Positions 1-12,927 of a stretch of DNA of 64,000 nt are shown in pieces. A program made the position numbers and the translations under genes. The notes below the pieces were generated by a model. It saw only the letters and a program-made list of their open reading frames with translations. It had not been told where the DNA came from and made no database searches. Position 1 is the first letter of the stretch. The number at the start of each line of letters is the position of its first letter. The stretch covers positions 22,316,012 through 22,380,011 of the forward strand of contig OX393552.1 of assembly GCA_947650365.1 (NCBI GenBank). The letters are read 5' to 3'. Source of the DNA: Chamaelirium japonicum. Lineage: Eukaryota > Streptophyta > Magnoliopsida > Liliales > Melanthiaceae.

Positions 1-843
1 CCCGTCTCTCTTCTCCTTGGCCCGAAACAAGGGAGCTTCGGTCCGATCCCAAGCTTGTTGGAGGCTTGGCTCCATCGGTTGGAATGTTAAGCTTCGGGCT
101 CCGTTAGATCGGGATAGTCGGCGGGAGCTGCAGGATCTCTACAAAAATTTACAAGCAGCTTCCTTCAAAACCACGCGGGATGAGATACGGTGGAATTGCT
201 CCTCTTCTGGGCTTTTCTCTGTTAGATCTTTCTACGAGCACCTCCTCCCTCGGGTTCAGCGTCACAGGCAGTCGAAGGCCATTTGGAGGACGAAGGCGCC
301 TTCTAAGATCCAGATCTTCTCCCTGCTGGCCTCGAGGAACAAGATTCTGACAAAAGTAAATTTGTTGAGGAGGCATCATCCCCAAGCGTCGGACGCTCTT
401 TGTACTTTCTGCAGCGCGGAGGAAGAAACATCATCGCATCTGCTGCTTGGGTGTCCTTTTACTAGGCAACTGTGGGATCACTTCGAAGGAAAGGCCGGAA
501 TCTTCTCGCACCCAAGGTCTCTGCGGGGCCTTTGGAGTTCTTGGAGGAGGAGGAGAGTCCCATCGGGGATTCGGAAGCCGTGGGATATGTTGGTCATGGC
601 GATCGTCTGGGTAATCTGGCTTGAGCGGAACAATCGGATTTTCAATGCTACTTCGGCCGGGCAGGAGAAGCTGCGGCAGTCAGTTACCTCTCTTTTCAGG
701 TCTTGGATTAGCCCTTGGCGAGACAAACTAGGGGAGGAGGCCCTTCTGCTTTGTAGTAATATTCTGACTTAGTTTTAATGGTTTCTGGTTGGGGTCCGCC
801 AAACCCTCCCTCCTTCAGGAGGGGTTCTTAAAAAAAAAAAAAA
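1..843 (+). mobile_element. 5'-truncated LINE (L1-type), 3' end
   Basis: This is the 3' part of a non-LTR retrotransposon that runs in from the left window edge. It holds the end of ORF2, a short 3' UTR with a C-rich/G-rich stem (about 802-828) and a poly-A tail at about 830-843. The same CCCTCCCTC/AGGGG stem next to the tail recurs in the LINE ending at 1908, so the two belong to related families. No target duplication can be tested because the 5' end is outside the window. Confidence 0.85.
2..772 (+). CDS. LINE ORF2 C-terminus with reverse-transcriptase zinc-binding domain (partial)
   Basis: The frame is open from the window edge to the stop at 770-772, about 256 residues. The central part matches the plant zf-RVT domain that follows the reverse transcriptase in L1-type ORF2: a 'GLFSVRSFY' start, an 'IWRTKAPSKIQIFSLLASR' block, then the metal-binding series CTFC ... 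H ... C ('SSHLLLGC'), followed by 'W..RR' and an 'IWLERNNRIF' block typical of the tail. Catalytic reverse-transcriptase and endonuclease regions lie upstream, outside the window, so this fragment cannot act alone here. The first in-frame methionine is not a meaningful start. Unlike the neighbouring copies it carries no frameshift, which suggests a fairly recent insertion. Confidence 0.85.
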   Translation, partial: PSLFSLARNKGASVRSQACWRLGSIGWNVKLRAPLDRDSRRELQDLYKNLQAASFKTTRDEIRWNCSSSGLFSVRSFYEHLLPRVQRHRQSKAIWRTKAPSKIQIFSLLASRNKILTKVNLLRRHHPQASDALCTFCSAEEETSSHLLLGCPFTRQLWDHFEGKAGIFSHPRSLRGLWSSWRRRRVPSGIRKPWDMLVMAIVWVIWLERNNRIFNATSAGQEKLRQSVTSLFRSWISPWRDKLGEEALLLCSNILT

Positions 844-844
844 T

Positions 845-1199
845 GATGCAGATGCAATGATGGGGAAGGATAAAAACTGCATTGATGTTCTTTTCCAGCG
901 GCATGTCATGGTTTATGTACCGGTGCAGCAGCAGCGTTTCCCTCGTTCAGGGAGGGCTGTTGGGGAATGTCTTCCTTCTGATGGTTTGGCGGGAGGTATT
1001 ATATGTATCAGGGGGCTTGGGATGGGCTCCGGTTTTTTAATTTTTTTGTTTCACCAAGTCTCCGAATTACAGTTCTTGTGTCGCATACTGTCCGGTTTGC
1101 GTGCTAGGGTGATGGCGTCCCCCATGTAATTTTTGGTCTGATTTTGGTAGCCCTCCTGATCATAATGTTATGACCACCGTCTGATGTACCAAAAAAAAA
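845..1199 (+). mobile_element. LINE 3'-UTR fragment with poly-A tail
   Basis: There is no coding signal. The piece ends in TGATGTACC followed by a run of A (1190-1198). The same terminal motif ends the 750-bp retroposon at 48892-49641 and the tiny insertion at 53363-53386, both on the other strand, so it is read as the 3' end of one LINE family. It sits between the tails of two other LINEs. The 5' boundary is set only by the preceding poly-A tract and is uncertain. Confidence 0.55.
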
Positions 1200-1908
1200 G
1201 ATATTTTTTCCAACTGCCTTACTATCATTAGTCATCAAGCGGATCGAGTCAAGTGGAAGTGGCATCCATCTGGAGTCTTCTCAATCAAATCCTTTTACAA
1301 AAATTTACTGCCCCAAGTGGAGAAGTTTTTGCCTTCCAAATCTATTTGGAAGTCTAAGGCTCTGGCGAAGGTAAAAATCTTCTCTCTGTTAGTTTCAAGG
1401 AACAAAATTTTGACCAAGGTTAACCTGATGAAGATGCATAACCCCCAAGTAACCGAATCGTCGTGCACCTTCTGCGGTCTGGTGGAGGAGTCCCCGTCAC
1501 ACCTCCTGCTCGGTTGCCCTACGGCGAAAAGGATCTGGGGCCATTTCGAGGCTATCGGTGACATCACATCCTCGAAATCTACGCGCTCTCTGGCATTCAT
1601 GGAGACGACGCGAGATCAAGAAGGAACTTCACAACCCATGGGATATACTGGCTATGTGTATTCTTTGGACCCTCTGGCTAGAACGAAATAGGCGCATTTT
1701 CCACCGAAAGGTGACAATGGAGGATGAGCTTCGTCGGTCGGTAGTGGCAACTTTTAAGATTTGGATTGTACCATGGGTGGAAAAATTCTCGGTAGAGGTG
1801 CGAGACTTATGTAACCGAATCATTATCTGATTAGTCTTTAATATAACTAGTTGGGGGTTACCTAACCCTCCCTCATCTTAGGGGGGGTTCTCTAAAAAAA
1901 AAAAAAAA
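1200..1908 (+). pseudogene. 5'-truncated LINE with frameshifted ORF2 zinc-binding domain
   Basis: The sequence encodes the same zf-RVT region as the LINE at 1-843: 'VFSIKSFYKNLLP', 'IWKSKALAKVKIFSLLVSR', a CTFC...H...C zinc ligand set, and 'WLERNRRIF' near the C-terminus. Coding is in one frame to about 1560 and then moves to another (1558-1830), so there is one frameshift just after the zinc-binding motif. The stop at about 1828-1830 is followed by a C-rich/G-rich stem and a poly-A tail (about 1894-1908). The reverse transcriptase core is absent. It is a dead copy related to but distinct from the copy at 1-843. Confidence 0.8.
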
Positions 1909-3351
<1,443 letters not shown>

Positions 3352-3407
3352 CACACACACACTTGGTGATTTGTTGTCGTGATTCTCAATTTCTATCCAT
3401 TTAGAAT

Positions 3408-5046
3408 TCATAAAACTAGAAATGTGTCTGCCACCACTAGCGATCTCTTGCAGATGTTTGCCACCTCTAGTGATCTATCTTTGAACATATGGTTGTTCCT
3501 CTCCAACCAGATAGACCAGCTAACCACCATTGCCAAAATGCCCCAAGTTGGTCTAACTGATTCCTTAATTTTGTCTCTCCTCCAAGAGGACCAGAGGATT
3601 CTGATATTCTGAGAGTAGGTAGTGATTCCCATTTTCATCAAGAAATAATCCCAAATGCTTAGTGAAATAACAACGGAGAAGGACGCGAGAAGAAGTCTCG
3701 TCTCCAGTACCACAAAAAAGTACAAAGGGTGATTTGAACATTTGGATTGTTCCTTTTGAATAGGTTGACCTTTGTTAGAATCTTGTTCCTAGCTACCAAA
3801 AAGAGAGATCTTGATTTCTTGGGGACTCTAGTCTTCCAAATTGGCACTGTCACGAGAAATATATTTCTATTAGAAGAAAGAACAAAATAGAAAGATTTCA
3901 CAGAAAATATGCCTGATGAGATCTGGTGCCGAGACGACCTATCTGGTCGGATATCAAGAAAAATTGGAGAGGAACTTAAGGAGATTATGAAGTTCAACCT
4001 AATAATATTCTAAAAGAGGAGCTGAAAACCTAATCCTTCAAGGCGAGTGACGCATAGATCGTCTGACGAGAGATCTCATTGTTGCTCGTTTCTTTGAGGT
4101 TAACTCATACTGAATTGGAAAAAGGGCACAAAGTGGGTGGTCTCCAAGCCATATATAATTCTAAAACTTGGTTTGAACTCCGTCACCAAAATTATCATGT
4201 AGCTTGACTCGAAGTTTTTCATTTAAATGACTTCCCTCCAGAACGTAGAGGTCTTCCCTGAGGACCTCGACCAGGATTTGAATTGGGGGAGAAACGACGA
4301 AGTACGTACCTAGACAAAAGAATAGATTTCCACTTGCCACTTTCTTTTTGTTGGATCCTCCACCACCACTTCTCAAGCATGGAAACATTAAATTTCCTAA
4401 TGTGTAGAACCCCATAAGTTATCTAACTCATTTAGTGCACAAACATGCTTCCATTTCATCATGTTATAGAATCCTGACAAGCCGGCATCCTTTTTTCAAA
4501 AGAAATCGTGTCTGGTCATGTCGGTCTTCACAATAACCCCAGAGGTTTTCAAAAGAAATCGTGTCTGGTTTTCATGTTGGTCTTCACAATAACCCAAGAG
4601 GATAAATAAATGGCTTCCGAGTGAAAGATACTTGCATTTTCATCCTTCCAATCACAAATCAATCTTCTGAATTCACGACTAGAACCATTAATGGAATAAG
4701 CTAACTTTAAATATCTAAGGCACAAAGAAACCCAACCAATCCATTCCGACCAGAAGTCTTGTGCCATAAGAAGATCAATCAACGAGTCTCATCTTAATTA
4801 CCCGATCAAAAATGTTCTCAAAATCTAATTTTAGAAGAACCCCTTCTTGATTTTTAACCCTGCGTCGCCGCTAGGCTATCTAGAATGAAACGTCCTTTGA
4901 TGAAAGTTGATTGCTAATCTGCTACAGTGCAGTCGAGAGAAAGAACTTAATCTATTGGCAATGACTTTGGCAACTATTTTGTATAGATATAAAGGTGGTT
5001 CGATAGGGATCCAATTACATACAAAGCACAGATCGAAGATCATAGT
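3408..5046 (-). pseudogene. Degenerate LINE ORF2 on the minus strand
   Basis: Read on the minus strand from about 5046 down, translated blocks match LINE reverse transcriptase: a 'LYLYKIVAKVIANRL' block (about 4950-5000), then 'GVLLKLDFENIFDRV' and 'MAQDFWSEWIGWV' with 'LAYSINGS' (about 4690-4860), the usual order of the fingers and palm start. After a poorly matching stretch, 3997-3408 gives the zf-RVT domain ('GIFSVKSFYF', 'IWKTRVPKKSRS', 'WSIWLERNNHMF') in two frames. The catalytic FADD block is not found, and the distance between reverse transcriptase start and zinc domain is much shorter than in a complete ORF2, so there is an internal deletion besides frameshifts. The element is cut on its 5' side at the hAT MITE that begins at 5055. 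Confidence 0.75.
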
Positions 5047-5063
5047 ACTTCAGGTAGGGATGA

Positions 5064-7201
5064 TGTTGGAAATAATTCCATGGTAGAGGCTCGCAGCGGA
5101 AACGATTTTGCGGTCGAAAGACCGTTCATGGTGCGCGTTACACGATTTAAACTTTTATTGAAACTAACCTACATATGTGTGCATGTGTATGCACGTGAAT
5201 CGAACACCCTAACGACAATCTAGCGTAATGATTAACTAGCATGCATGCAAATCATAATGCTCGCTAGATCTACATGTTAGATTACACATACCTTTCGTAC
5301 GGATCTTTTAACCGCGGAGAATTGTCTTCTTTGTCGATGGAGACGGAAGATCGTTCGCGAAGATGCCGATGGTACGATTGGAGACGATGCCTTCTTGTTC
5401 ACCTGATCTCACACGATGCACGGAACGTCGCTCTCGGATCTCTGAGTGCCTCCGAAGAATGACCCTTCTCCTTCTTTAGAACTCCACGCGAGGAAAACGA
5501 AGTAGCAAGCGGGAAACGGGAGATGGATTAGGGAGAGTACTAGAGAGATGAGAGGGTGGAGGGGGTTTGGTTTTTTTGCATCCCTATGGCCGGCCCCCTA
5601 TAGCCCTTTATATAAAGCCGGCCTACCCCCTTGGATAAGGATCCAAGGGGATAAAGATCTCCCACAATTATCTCTCCATTATCTCCTTTTTATCTCTCCT
5701 TGTATTTATCTGTTTTCCCACTTTTTAGGGCTCGATCTTAACCGATTCTAGGCACTATCCCTATCTATATGGCCGACCCCTATAGATGAGGGATTCTCAT
5801 CCCTACAACATAGGGCCGGCCCTAGCAAGGTCTCCCACTGCTAGGGTCGGCCAACAGTGAGGTCCGGCAGAGTGAGGTTTTTACCAAAATACCCTGATGC
5901 CTCATTTTGACCATTTCTAGCGTGCGATACATAGCGGCCATTACTTAAGTGATTTCTACTTGTTACCTACTATTAACTGAGGCCACCGAAGGGTGCCTCT
6001 AGCAAAGTCAACTAGTCAACTCGCAGCACATCCCGGTGCATCGCACCTATGCAGCGAAGTTCACTTATGGCTAGGGATTACTACGTGCGCCTCTGTACTA
6101 GTCTCGGGCATAACCCTTAGTACTCGCATGTAGTTACGCATCTACCGTGCTCTAGTGCCAAGCACACACGGAGCGCATACTTCTTTCTTCCTCTTAGTGC
6201 TTATGGTGTTCCGAGGAGATGGTTCAAGAACCGTATATAATGTTGATAAGGTGGAACCATCAGGGACCGGGGTTTATGGCTTCCAACTCAAGCTCGATCG
6301 ACACACTACCCGAGTGTACCATCGATCCTCTGAGCTCGAGTTAACCTGCGTAGCCACCTAGAGTGCGACACAGGCTGCACTCCAATTCACCCGGACTTAC
6401 TATGTTCTCCATCATACCCCTGCTCTTCGCTTAGTAGTGGTAAACCCGCTGTCCCTCCACTTGATGCCATGATTCACTTCGAGCGGTGGAGACTATCGTC
6501 AGACTCGAATGATCATATGACTTGGTTCCTTCCAGGTTGACCTATACATCGTACCTCTGATTACCCCGTCGAGTAATCGAACCCGGTCAACAGTCAAACT
6601 GATGACCACCAGGCCTGGGTTTGGTACAGTGTAAGTTACACCAAGGAACGCACCTCCCTTCAGGGGTGTGGATGGCCTGCAGGAGTGACACGCTAATGCA
6701 ACGTCAGCCGGGTAACCCAATACACCGTGGTTTTGGATCACTGCATACGGATCCTCACACATTGGTGCGCCAAAGCACCACACAACTGGTTAGTCCATCA
6801 GACGTGTTTCCTCAGGGTTTAGGACCGTTTTACCCTAAGTAGAAACACGGCTTAGTGTACCAGTGTCTGCTCACTGATCTGTACACCGTGTTAGTTCCGT
6901 TCAACCATAGACACTGTGCCTGGTGATGACCATGGTGAAGACTTCCCATGAACTGTCATCGCCAACAACTTATCATGATGAGGCGACCAACCTGATCATA
7001 GCTGTGAACTGATTTAGATTATATGGGACCAATCCACTCAGTCTTCAACTCAGTGGACTACCATATAACCATGGCTCTCTGTTCTTAAAAGAACACGTAA
7101 CTATGTTACGTACCAATATGCATCTCATATAATAATAACTATCAATCTTTATTAGACCAAAACATAAAGTTTTACAAGCTTAGAACATATCAATCCTAAC
7201 A
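5064..7201 (-). repeat. Copia 3' LTR
   Basis: In element sense this is the downstream LTR; on the plus strand it starts TGTTGGAAATAATTCC and ends CCTAACA, so it has the TG...CA ends. It is about 2138 bp against 2110 for its partner; the extra bases lie mainly around 5630-5660. A TATATAAA-like promoter motif (around 5608-5616) lies in the expected part. The many small reading frames inside do not resemble proteins. Confidence 0.93.
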
Positions 7202-7212
7202 ATCTCCCACTT
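7202..7212 (-). other. Polypurine tract of the Copia element
   Basis: On the minus strand AAGTGGGAGAT directly precedes the 3' LTR and follows the pol stop codon (7216-7218) by a few bases. This is the expected site for plus-strand DNA priming. Confidence 0.8.
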
Positions 7213-7215
7213 GGT

Positions 7216-10200
7216 CTAGCGTAGCAAAACGGTTTTTACTCCCATCGCGTCCACATGTCGCTCGAATGCCTTGGTAGGTATTGCCTTTGTGAAAGGATCA
7301 GCAACATTATCTGTAGATGCAATCTGTGTAACCGCTACTCGCCCTTGCTTTTGAAACTGCCAAATCAAGTGGAACTTGCGCTCGATGTGCTTCCCCTTTT
7401 GGTGATGTCTTGGCTCCTTTGCTTGTGCTACCGCCCCACTATTGTCGCAATAAAGCACAATAGGTAATTGAGCCTCTGGTACGCACCCCAAATCCGTAAG
7501 GAATTTCTTGAGCCATACCGCCTCTTTGGCTGCCTCGCACGCTGCAACGTACTCAGCCTCTGTGGTAGAGTCTACGATGCATTTCTGCTTTATACTCTGC
7601 CAACTAACCGCTGCTCTTCCTAACATAAACACAAAACCCGATGTCGATTTTCTGGATTCCAAATCTGATATAAAGTCAGAATCTATGTATCCAATCGGCG
7701 TCAGTTCTTGTGCAGTGTAAACCAACTCATAGTCCCTTGTTCTACGAAGGTACTTGAGTATACACTTCACTGCTGTCCAGTGATCTGGACCCGGATTCGA
7801 CTGAAACCGACCCATTATGCCTACTGCGAAACAGATATCTGGCCTTGTACAATGCATAGCATACATTAGACTACCTAATGCCGAAGCATAAGGTATCTTC
7901 TGCATTTCTGCTCTCTCCTCAGGTGTCTTAGGACATTGATCCTTAGACAGTTTTACACCATGTTTAAATGGCACAAAACCCTTCTTGGAGTTTTGCATGT
8001 CAAACCTAGCCATAACCTTATCTATATACGCGGCCTGTGACAGCGAGAGAATCATGTTCTGGCGATCACGTGTTACCTTGATCCCCAAAACATAACTCGC
8101 TTCACCTAGGTCTTTCATATTGAACTGGGTTGACAACCAGACCTTTACCGTTGACAATGTTCCAACATCATTTCCAATGAGTAGAATATCGTCTACGTAA
8201 AGTATCAAATATACCACTGTAGTCTTATCACTCCTCTTGTATACACATGGTTCATTCTCGTTTTGAGTAAATCCATATGACTGGATTGCCTGATCAAAAT
8301 GGATGTTCCAACTTCTAGATGCTTGCTTTAGTCCATAAATGGACTTCTGCAACTTGCAAACCAGATGTTCCTGACCCTCTGACTCAAAATCTGGTGGCTG
8401 CATCATATAAATGTCTTCTTCCAAATTTTCATTAAGGAATGCTATCTTGACATCCATTTGCTCGATCTCCCAGTTGTAATGGGCTGCAATGGATAGGAGG
8501 ATCTGAATAGACTTTATCATAGCTACCGGCGAGAAGGTTTTGTCAAAGTCGATTCCTTCTCTCTGGGTATAACTCTTGGCAACTAATCTAGCTTTATAAG
8601 TCTCAATTGTACCATCGAATCCTCTCTTCTTCTTATACACCCACTTACACCCAATAGGTTTAATATTGGATGATGGTGTAACAAGAGTCCAGACTGCATT
8701 ATGGGACATTGATGCAATTTCTGCCTCCATAGATTTTTGCCAGTCAGAGCCGTCAGAAGCTCTCACTGCCTCATCGTAGCTCCGTGGGTCATCCTCCTGA
8801 CCTTCTGGATCAACCAATAAGGTTTCTCCATAGTATCTGTCAGGAGCTCTGATGCTTCTCCCACTGCGACGAGGTGGTGGCTGTGTTACAGGATAAATTG
8901 GTTCTACAGTTTCTGGTATATTAATGTCTGTGATGTCAGCTCCCACTATGCTTTTGGATGCGCTCTCTGATCTAGTACCTAGTAGCTCATCCAGAACTAC
9001 CTTACTAGCAGGCTTATGGTCCATCATATAATCATGTTCTAGGAAAATGGCATTCGTTGAAACGATTACCTTCTTTTCCTCAGGATCATAAAATAGTCCA
9101 CTTTTAGTCTCTCTGGGATACCCTACAAACAGACATGCTTTGGACTTTGGCTCCATCTTTTCCCTCTTGTCTATCCGCACATGTGCAGGACATCCTCATA
9201 TTCTGAAATACTGTAGTGTTGGCTTTTGCCTTGACCACAGTTCTCTCGAGGTCTGAGGCACTGATTTAGACGGAACATGGTTCAGAACATATGCTACTGT
9301 CTGAAGGGCATATCCCCAAAAGGTCATTGGTAAATTGGCATAACTCATCATGCTGCGAACCATGTCCAACAAGGTTCGATTCCTTCTCTCGATACTCTAT
9401 TCTATTGTGGGGTACCTGGATCAATTAACTGGGATGTTATCCCATGCTCCATCAAATACCCTAGGAACTCGTCAGATAGGTATTCACCTCCTCGATCAGA
9501 TCGAAGGGTTTTTATACATTTACCTGTCTGCTTTTCTACTTCAGCCCTGAACTCTTTGAACATGTCAAAGAATTTCGACTTCCGATGCATTAGGTAAATG
9601 TAACCATATCTTGAGTAATCATCAGTAAAAGTGATGAAGTACTCATGACCTTCTATCACCTTGACGCTCATGGGTCCATATACATCTGAATGGATTAACT
9701 CCAATACCTCAGTGGCTCTCACTCCTTTACCTTTGAAGGCCCTCTTGGTCATCTTGTCTTCCAGGCAGGATTCACAGGTGGGAAGAATCTCCGTAGGATC
9801 TGTTTCCAGAAGCCCGGCCTTTACCAACCTATGGATCCTGTCTAAGGCAATATGCCCAAGCCGTAAGTGCCACAATTGGGTTAAATTCTCTGAAGGTTTC
9901 TTACGCTTAGATGAATTAACATTAAATGCTGAAGTTATTATGTTATCCTTTTCAAATTTAGGACTGACAATATAGAGATGATTCTGAACCATTCCTCTTA
10001 TTATAAAAGTTCCATTCAGCTTAAACGACACACCAGAAGCATCAAAATAAAATGAATAACCTTCATTAACGAAAGAAGAAACAGAAATCAAGTTACGTCT
10101 CAAGAACGGTACATAAAAAATATCTCTAAGAGTCAAAGTCTTATTATTCGAAAAACTAAGATTAACATCTCCAATAGCTTCAGCAGCAGCCACGGCCTCA

Positions 10201-10376
10201 GTTCCCATGCTCAAGGTCACCTCTCCATCAAGCAACCTTCTGCTTTCCCGAAACCCCTGAAGAGAGTTACATGCATGGTTAGTGGATCCTGAATCTACAA
10301 TCCAACTAGCAAAAGAACTATTACTTGAAAAAAATGATTCAACAAATAAGAGTTGTAGATTACCTTCACCAGCATT
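7216..10376 (-). pseudogene. Copia pol: protease, integrase, reverse transcriptase, RNase H (three lesions)
   Basis: The protease has the aspartic site 'VDSGSTNH' near 10280. It is followed by the integrase zinc region ('WHLRLGH' ... 'CESC') and a catalytic core with 'HSDVYGP' and 'SDRGGEY' (about 9400-9900). The frame is then broken: a TAG at 9402-9404 replaces a glutamine codon in the 'PGTPQ' block, a 1-bp deletion follows within about 25 bp, and a TGA near 9205 replaces a tryptophan codon. From 9180 to 7216 the frame is open for 654 residues with the Copia reverse transcriptase, including the catalytic 'YVDD' (in 'LILYVDDILLIGND'), and RNase H ('TTEAEYVAA', 'YCDNSGA'). The two stops fit C-to-T/G-to-A decay. 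The enzyme domains look conserved, but a full polyprotein cannot be made without bypassing the lesions. Confidence 0.93.
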
Positions 10377-11180
10377 CTAAGGCTTCTTGCAGTCCTTCTT
10401 CCAATGACCCTTTTGGCCACACCAGAAACACTTCGTGCCCGGTTTCTTTGATTCTCCAGACCCAGAGGCCCCAGCAGAGTCCTGCACAGGCACTGACTTA
10501 GGTTTCCTTTTATGTTTCTTGCCCTGAGGTTTACCAAACTTCTTGAAGGATCTGCGTTGCACGTGAAGTGCTTCGCCCTTCTGCTTGAAGCCATCCTCAG
10601 CTGCCTGGAGAGCTCCCAGAAGCTCTGCATTTGTCATAGCCAACTTGTTCAAATTAAAGTTGGTGACAAAGCCTTCAAAGGCTCCAGACAATGATGAGAG
10701 GAAGATGTCTGTCATTACCTCGTCTTCTAGCACAATGTCCATGGTCGCTAGTTCGTTCTCGAACCCAAACATTTTCATCATGTGTTCCCGAACCAGCGTC
10801 CCATTGGACATCTTAGTGCCGATGAGTTTCTTGATGGTAAGGTATCGCGTAACGCGATTGTGACCTTCAAACATCTCCTTCAGATACAACATCATGTTAG
10901 AAGCGTCGGGCATCTCCTCGACTTGTTTCTGCAGAGTTATTTGCAAGGATACTATAATATAGCATTTACATATTTCATTAGATTCCTTCCAGTCAGTGAA
11001 AGCCTTTAACTGTGCCTCTGTGGCATCGGGTCCTAGCAAATCTGGCTTAGAGTCATTCAGGGCTGTCATGTGTTTACCAATCCTTAGGACTAAGTACAGG
11101 TTGCACTTCCAGTCTTCATAGTTGGGACCGGTAAGTTTGTGGTCATTTAGGATAGCGGACAGGGGGTCTAACTTAGTCAT
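10377..11180 (-). CDS. Copia gag (capsid/nucleocapsid)
   Basis: The frame codes for about 267 residues if it starts at the methionine of 'MTKLDPLSAIL'; an earlier in-frame methionine at 11213 is less likely because family gag proteins begin just before 'LxxxKLTGPNY.DWK'. The N-terminal part matches the plant Copia gag domain, and the C-terminus has one CCHC zinc knuckle (CFWCGQKGHWKKDC) after a lysine-rich stretch, the RNA-binding nucleocapsid. The product would build the virus-like particle. The TAG stop (10377-10379) falls three residues after the knuckle, and the protease continues in the same frame without any shift. Most plant Copia elements have one uninterrupted gag-pol frame, so this is either a mutation or a readthrough arrangement. 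Confidence 0.92.
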   Translation of the reverse strand: MTKLDPLSAILNDHKLTGPNYEDWKCNLYLVLRIGKHMTALNDSKPDLLGPDATEAQLKAFTDWKESNEICKCYIIVSLQITLQKQVEEMPDASNMMLYLKEMFEGHNRVTRYLTIKKLIGTKMSNGTLVREHMMKMFGFENELATMDIVLEDEVMTDIFLSSLSGAFEGFVTNFNLNKLAMTNAELLGALQAAEDGFKQKGEALHVQRRSFKKFGKPQGKKHKRKPKSVPVQDSAGASGSGESKKPGTKCFWCGQKGHWKKDCKKP

Positions 11181-12913
11181 CTGAAAATAAAAGATTGAAT
11201 AATGAGAATGCATGAAAACTTATTTTATGGATTTTTAAAATAAGCTAATTATATCCATATGTCAATGCTACCCTTAAGCGAAGCCATCTCTATGGATTAA
11301 TTAACCATGTATGTAAGATCTCGGAGTAGGCTACACCTATCAGAGGGGGTAGTGTGCAGGTCTTCCGCTTACACGGGTCTTTCACTTGACCCTATCCAAA
11401 TCTGCCAACTAATGGCTTTGATGGACCATGGTTATCTTTTGGCCAGTACCACGTGATCACCGTTGTCTTCGCAACGAATACCTCACGTGTACTTAGGATG
11501 TTTATCCACAAGCTTAGGCAATTACGGCACGGGAATTCTAACGGCCCCCACGAGGGTGAGTAAAGCCTGAACACTTGGCACCGTAACTGCCATATCCTGA
11601 AGGAGATCACTAAGTAGCTTGGTATAGAAAAAACACAGCTCTCACCCGAGGGGGTTGTTGAGTTATGCCCTTCCACCCGAGCACGAAGTGATTAGCCGTG
11701 GAGGCCAGAGGATTTCTAAAAGTCCTCTCTTACATCCCTTATATTTATGTGAGGGTTATTTTGTGAGTATGAATTTATGCAAATGCAAAGGTAGCGACCT
11801 CCTAAATACTAGACCCTGATCACACCATGCTCCCACTAGCGTTCAAGCCCTTCGCCTAGCATTAATCATTCTCGGAATATCATAGTCCTTGCCTTGAGCG
11901 GATTTCTCCATTCAAGGGTCACATTACATATTCCGAGAATATCGATGCTCTGCAAAATTGGTTATCACGCTAATGCTCTAGAGCTAATCCTAGAGTCAGA
12001 CTCACTGGAAAGGACTCCCACTAGTCATGGCGCCTCGCTTATGAATTTGACAATTGATGTTCAATGGATCTCCATCTCATCTTTGATTTCGATGTTGGCC
12101 AAATAGGCACACCCGACTAGTCGGATGTTGACCTAATGGTGGCATAACCATATGTGATGGGATCCCACTAACATCAAAAGTCAAATAAATAATAGGCGTC
12201 ATCTAGCGGGATCCTATCCTCAAACAGTCGCTTGGACCGGAGGGGAAAGACATTCCTCTGAAAACTGATAATCATATTATCTCATCGGGGTTCGATATGA
12301 AGCATAAAGAACTAACAAAGAAAGCAACCATAAAGACTGAAATTAAGTTCAGGGTCCGACCCCTGAACCTAATTAGCACAGCGCAGGTCTCTAGCTTTCT
12401 TCGCAAAGTTCCTCGGTCCGGCTCCTCCGTCGCGCTCGCGAATACTTTACCGGATCGTCTTTATCCTCCAGGGTTCCGCTCATGCTCCCGATGGTGGATT
12501 TCTTTGGCACATCTTTCTTCTCGATCTGTAACCGAAAAAGTCTAGTACGCTTCGAGCAAGTACTCGCTCGTACACAATTTCCTAGAAAGAAAAGAAAACA
12601 CACCTAGAAAAAGGGTCATGGGAACCGAGGATGGTCAACCCCCATCACTCGCCCAATCTACGGCTCAATTACATATCAACAAACAAAGAGAGCAAATCCA
12701 GACAATGGCTAACTCGGGGTCCGACCCCCGGTAGCAAGCACAAAACATAGATCTAGATTTTTTATAGCGGCACCCGGCAAGAATGATTAATAGAACAAGC
12801 ACAATATATACTTATGCATGATCTAAGCGTAAGAACCCCGATGATCTCACGTATTCATCATGCGCACATATGTTGGTTTCATGAATAATCGTGAAACGCA
12901 CACCACTATTGCG
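11181..12913 (-). other. Copia untranslated leader
   Basis: About 1.7 kb between the primer-binding site and gag has no protein-like reading frame. It includes several short repeated motifs such as GGTCCGACCC (about 12352 and 12718) and would carry packaging or translation signals, but none can be named. Confidence 0.6.
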
Positions 12914-12925
12914 GCTCTGATACCA
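12914..12925 (-). other. Primer-binding site, initiator Met tRNA type
   Basis: On the minus strand TGGTATCAGAGC lies 2 bp after the 5' LTR. It is the standard plant sequence complementary to the 3' end of initiator methionine tRNA, used to start minus-strand DNA synthesis. It also fixes the element's direction. Confidence 0.93.
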
Positions 12926-12927
12926 AT

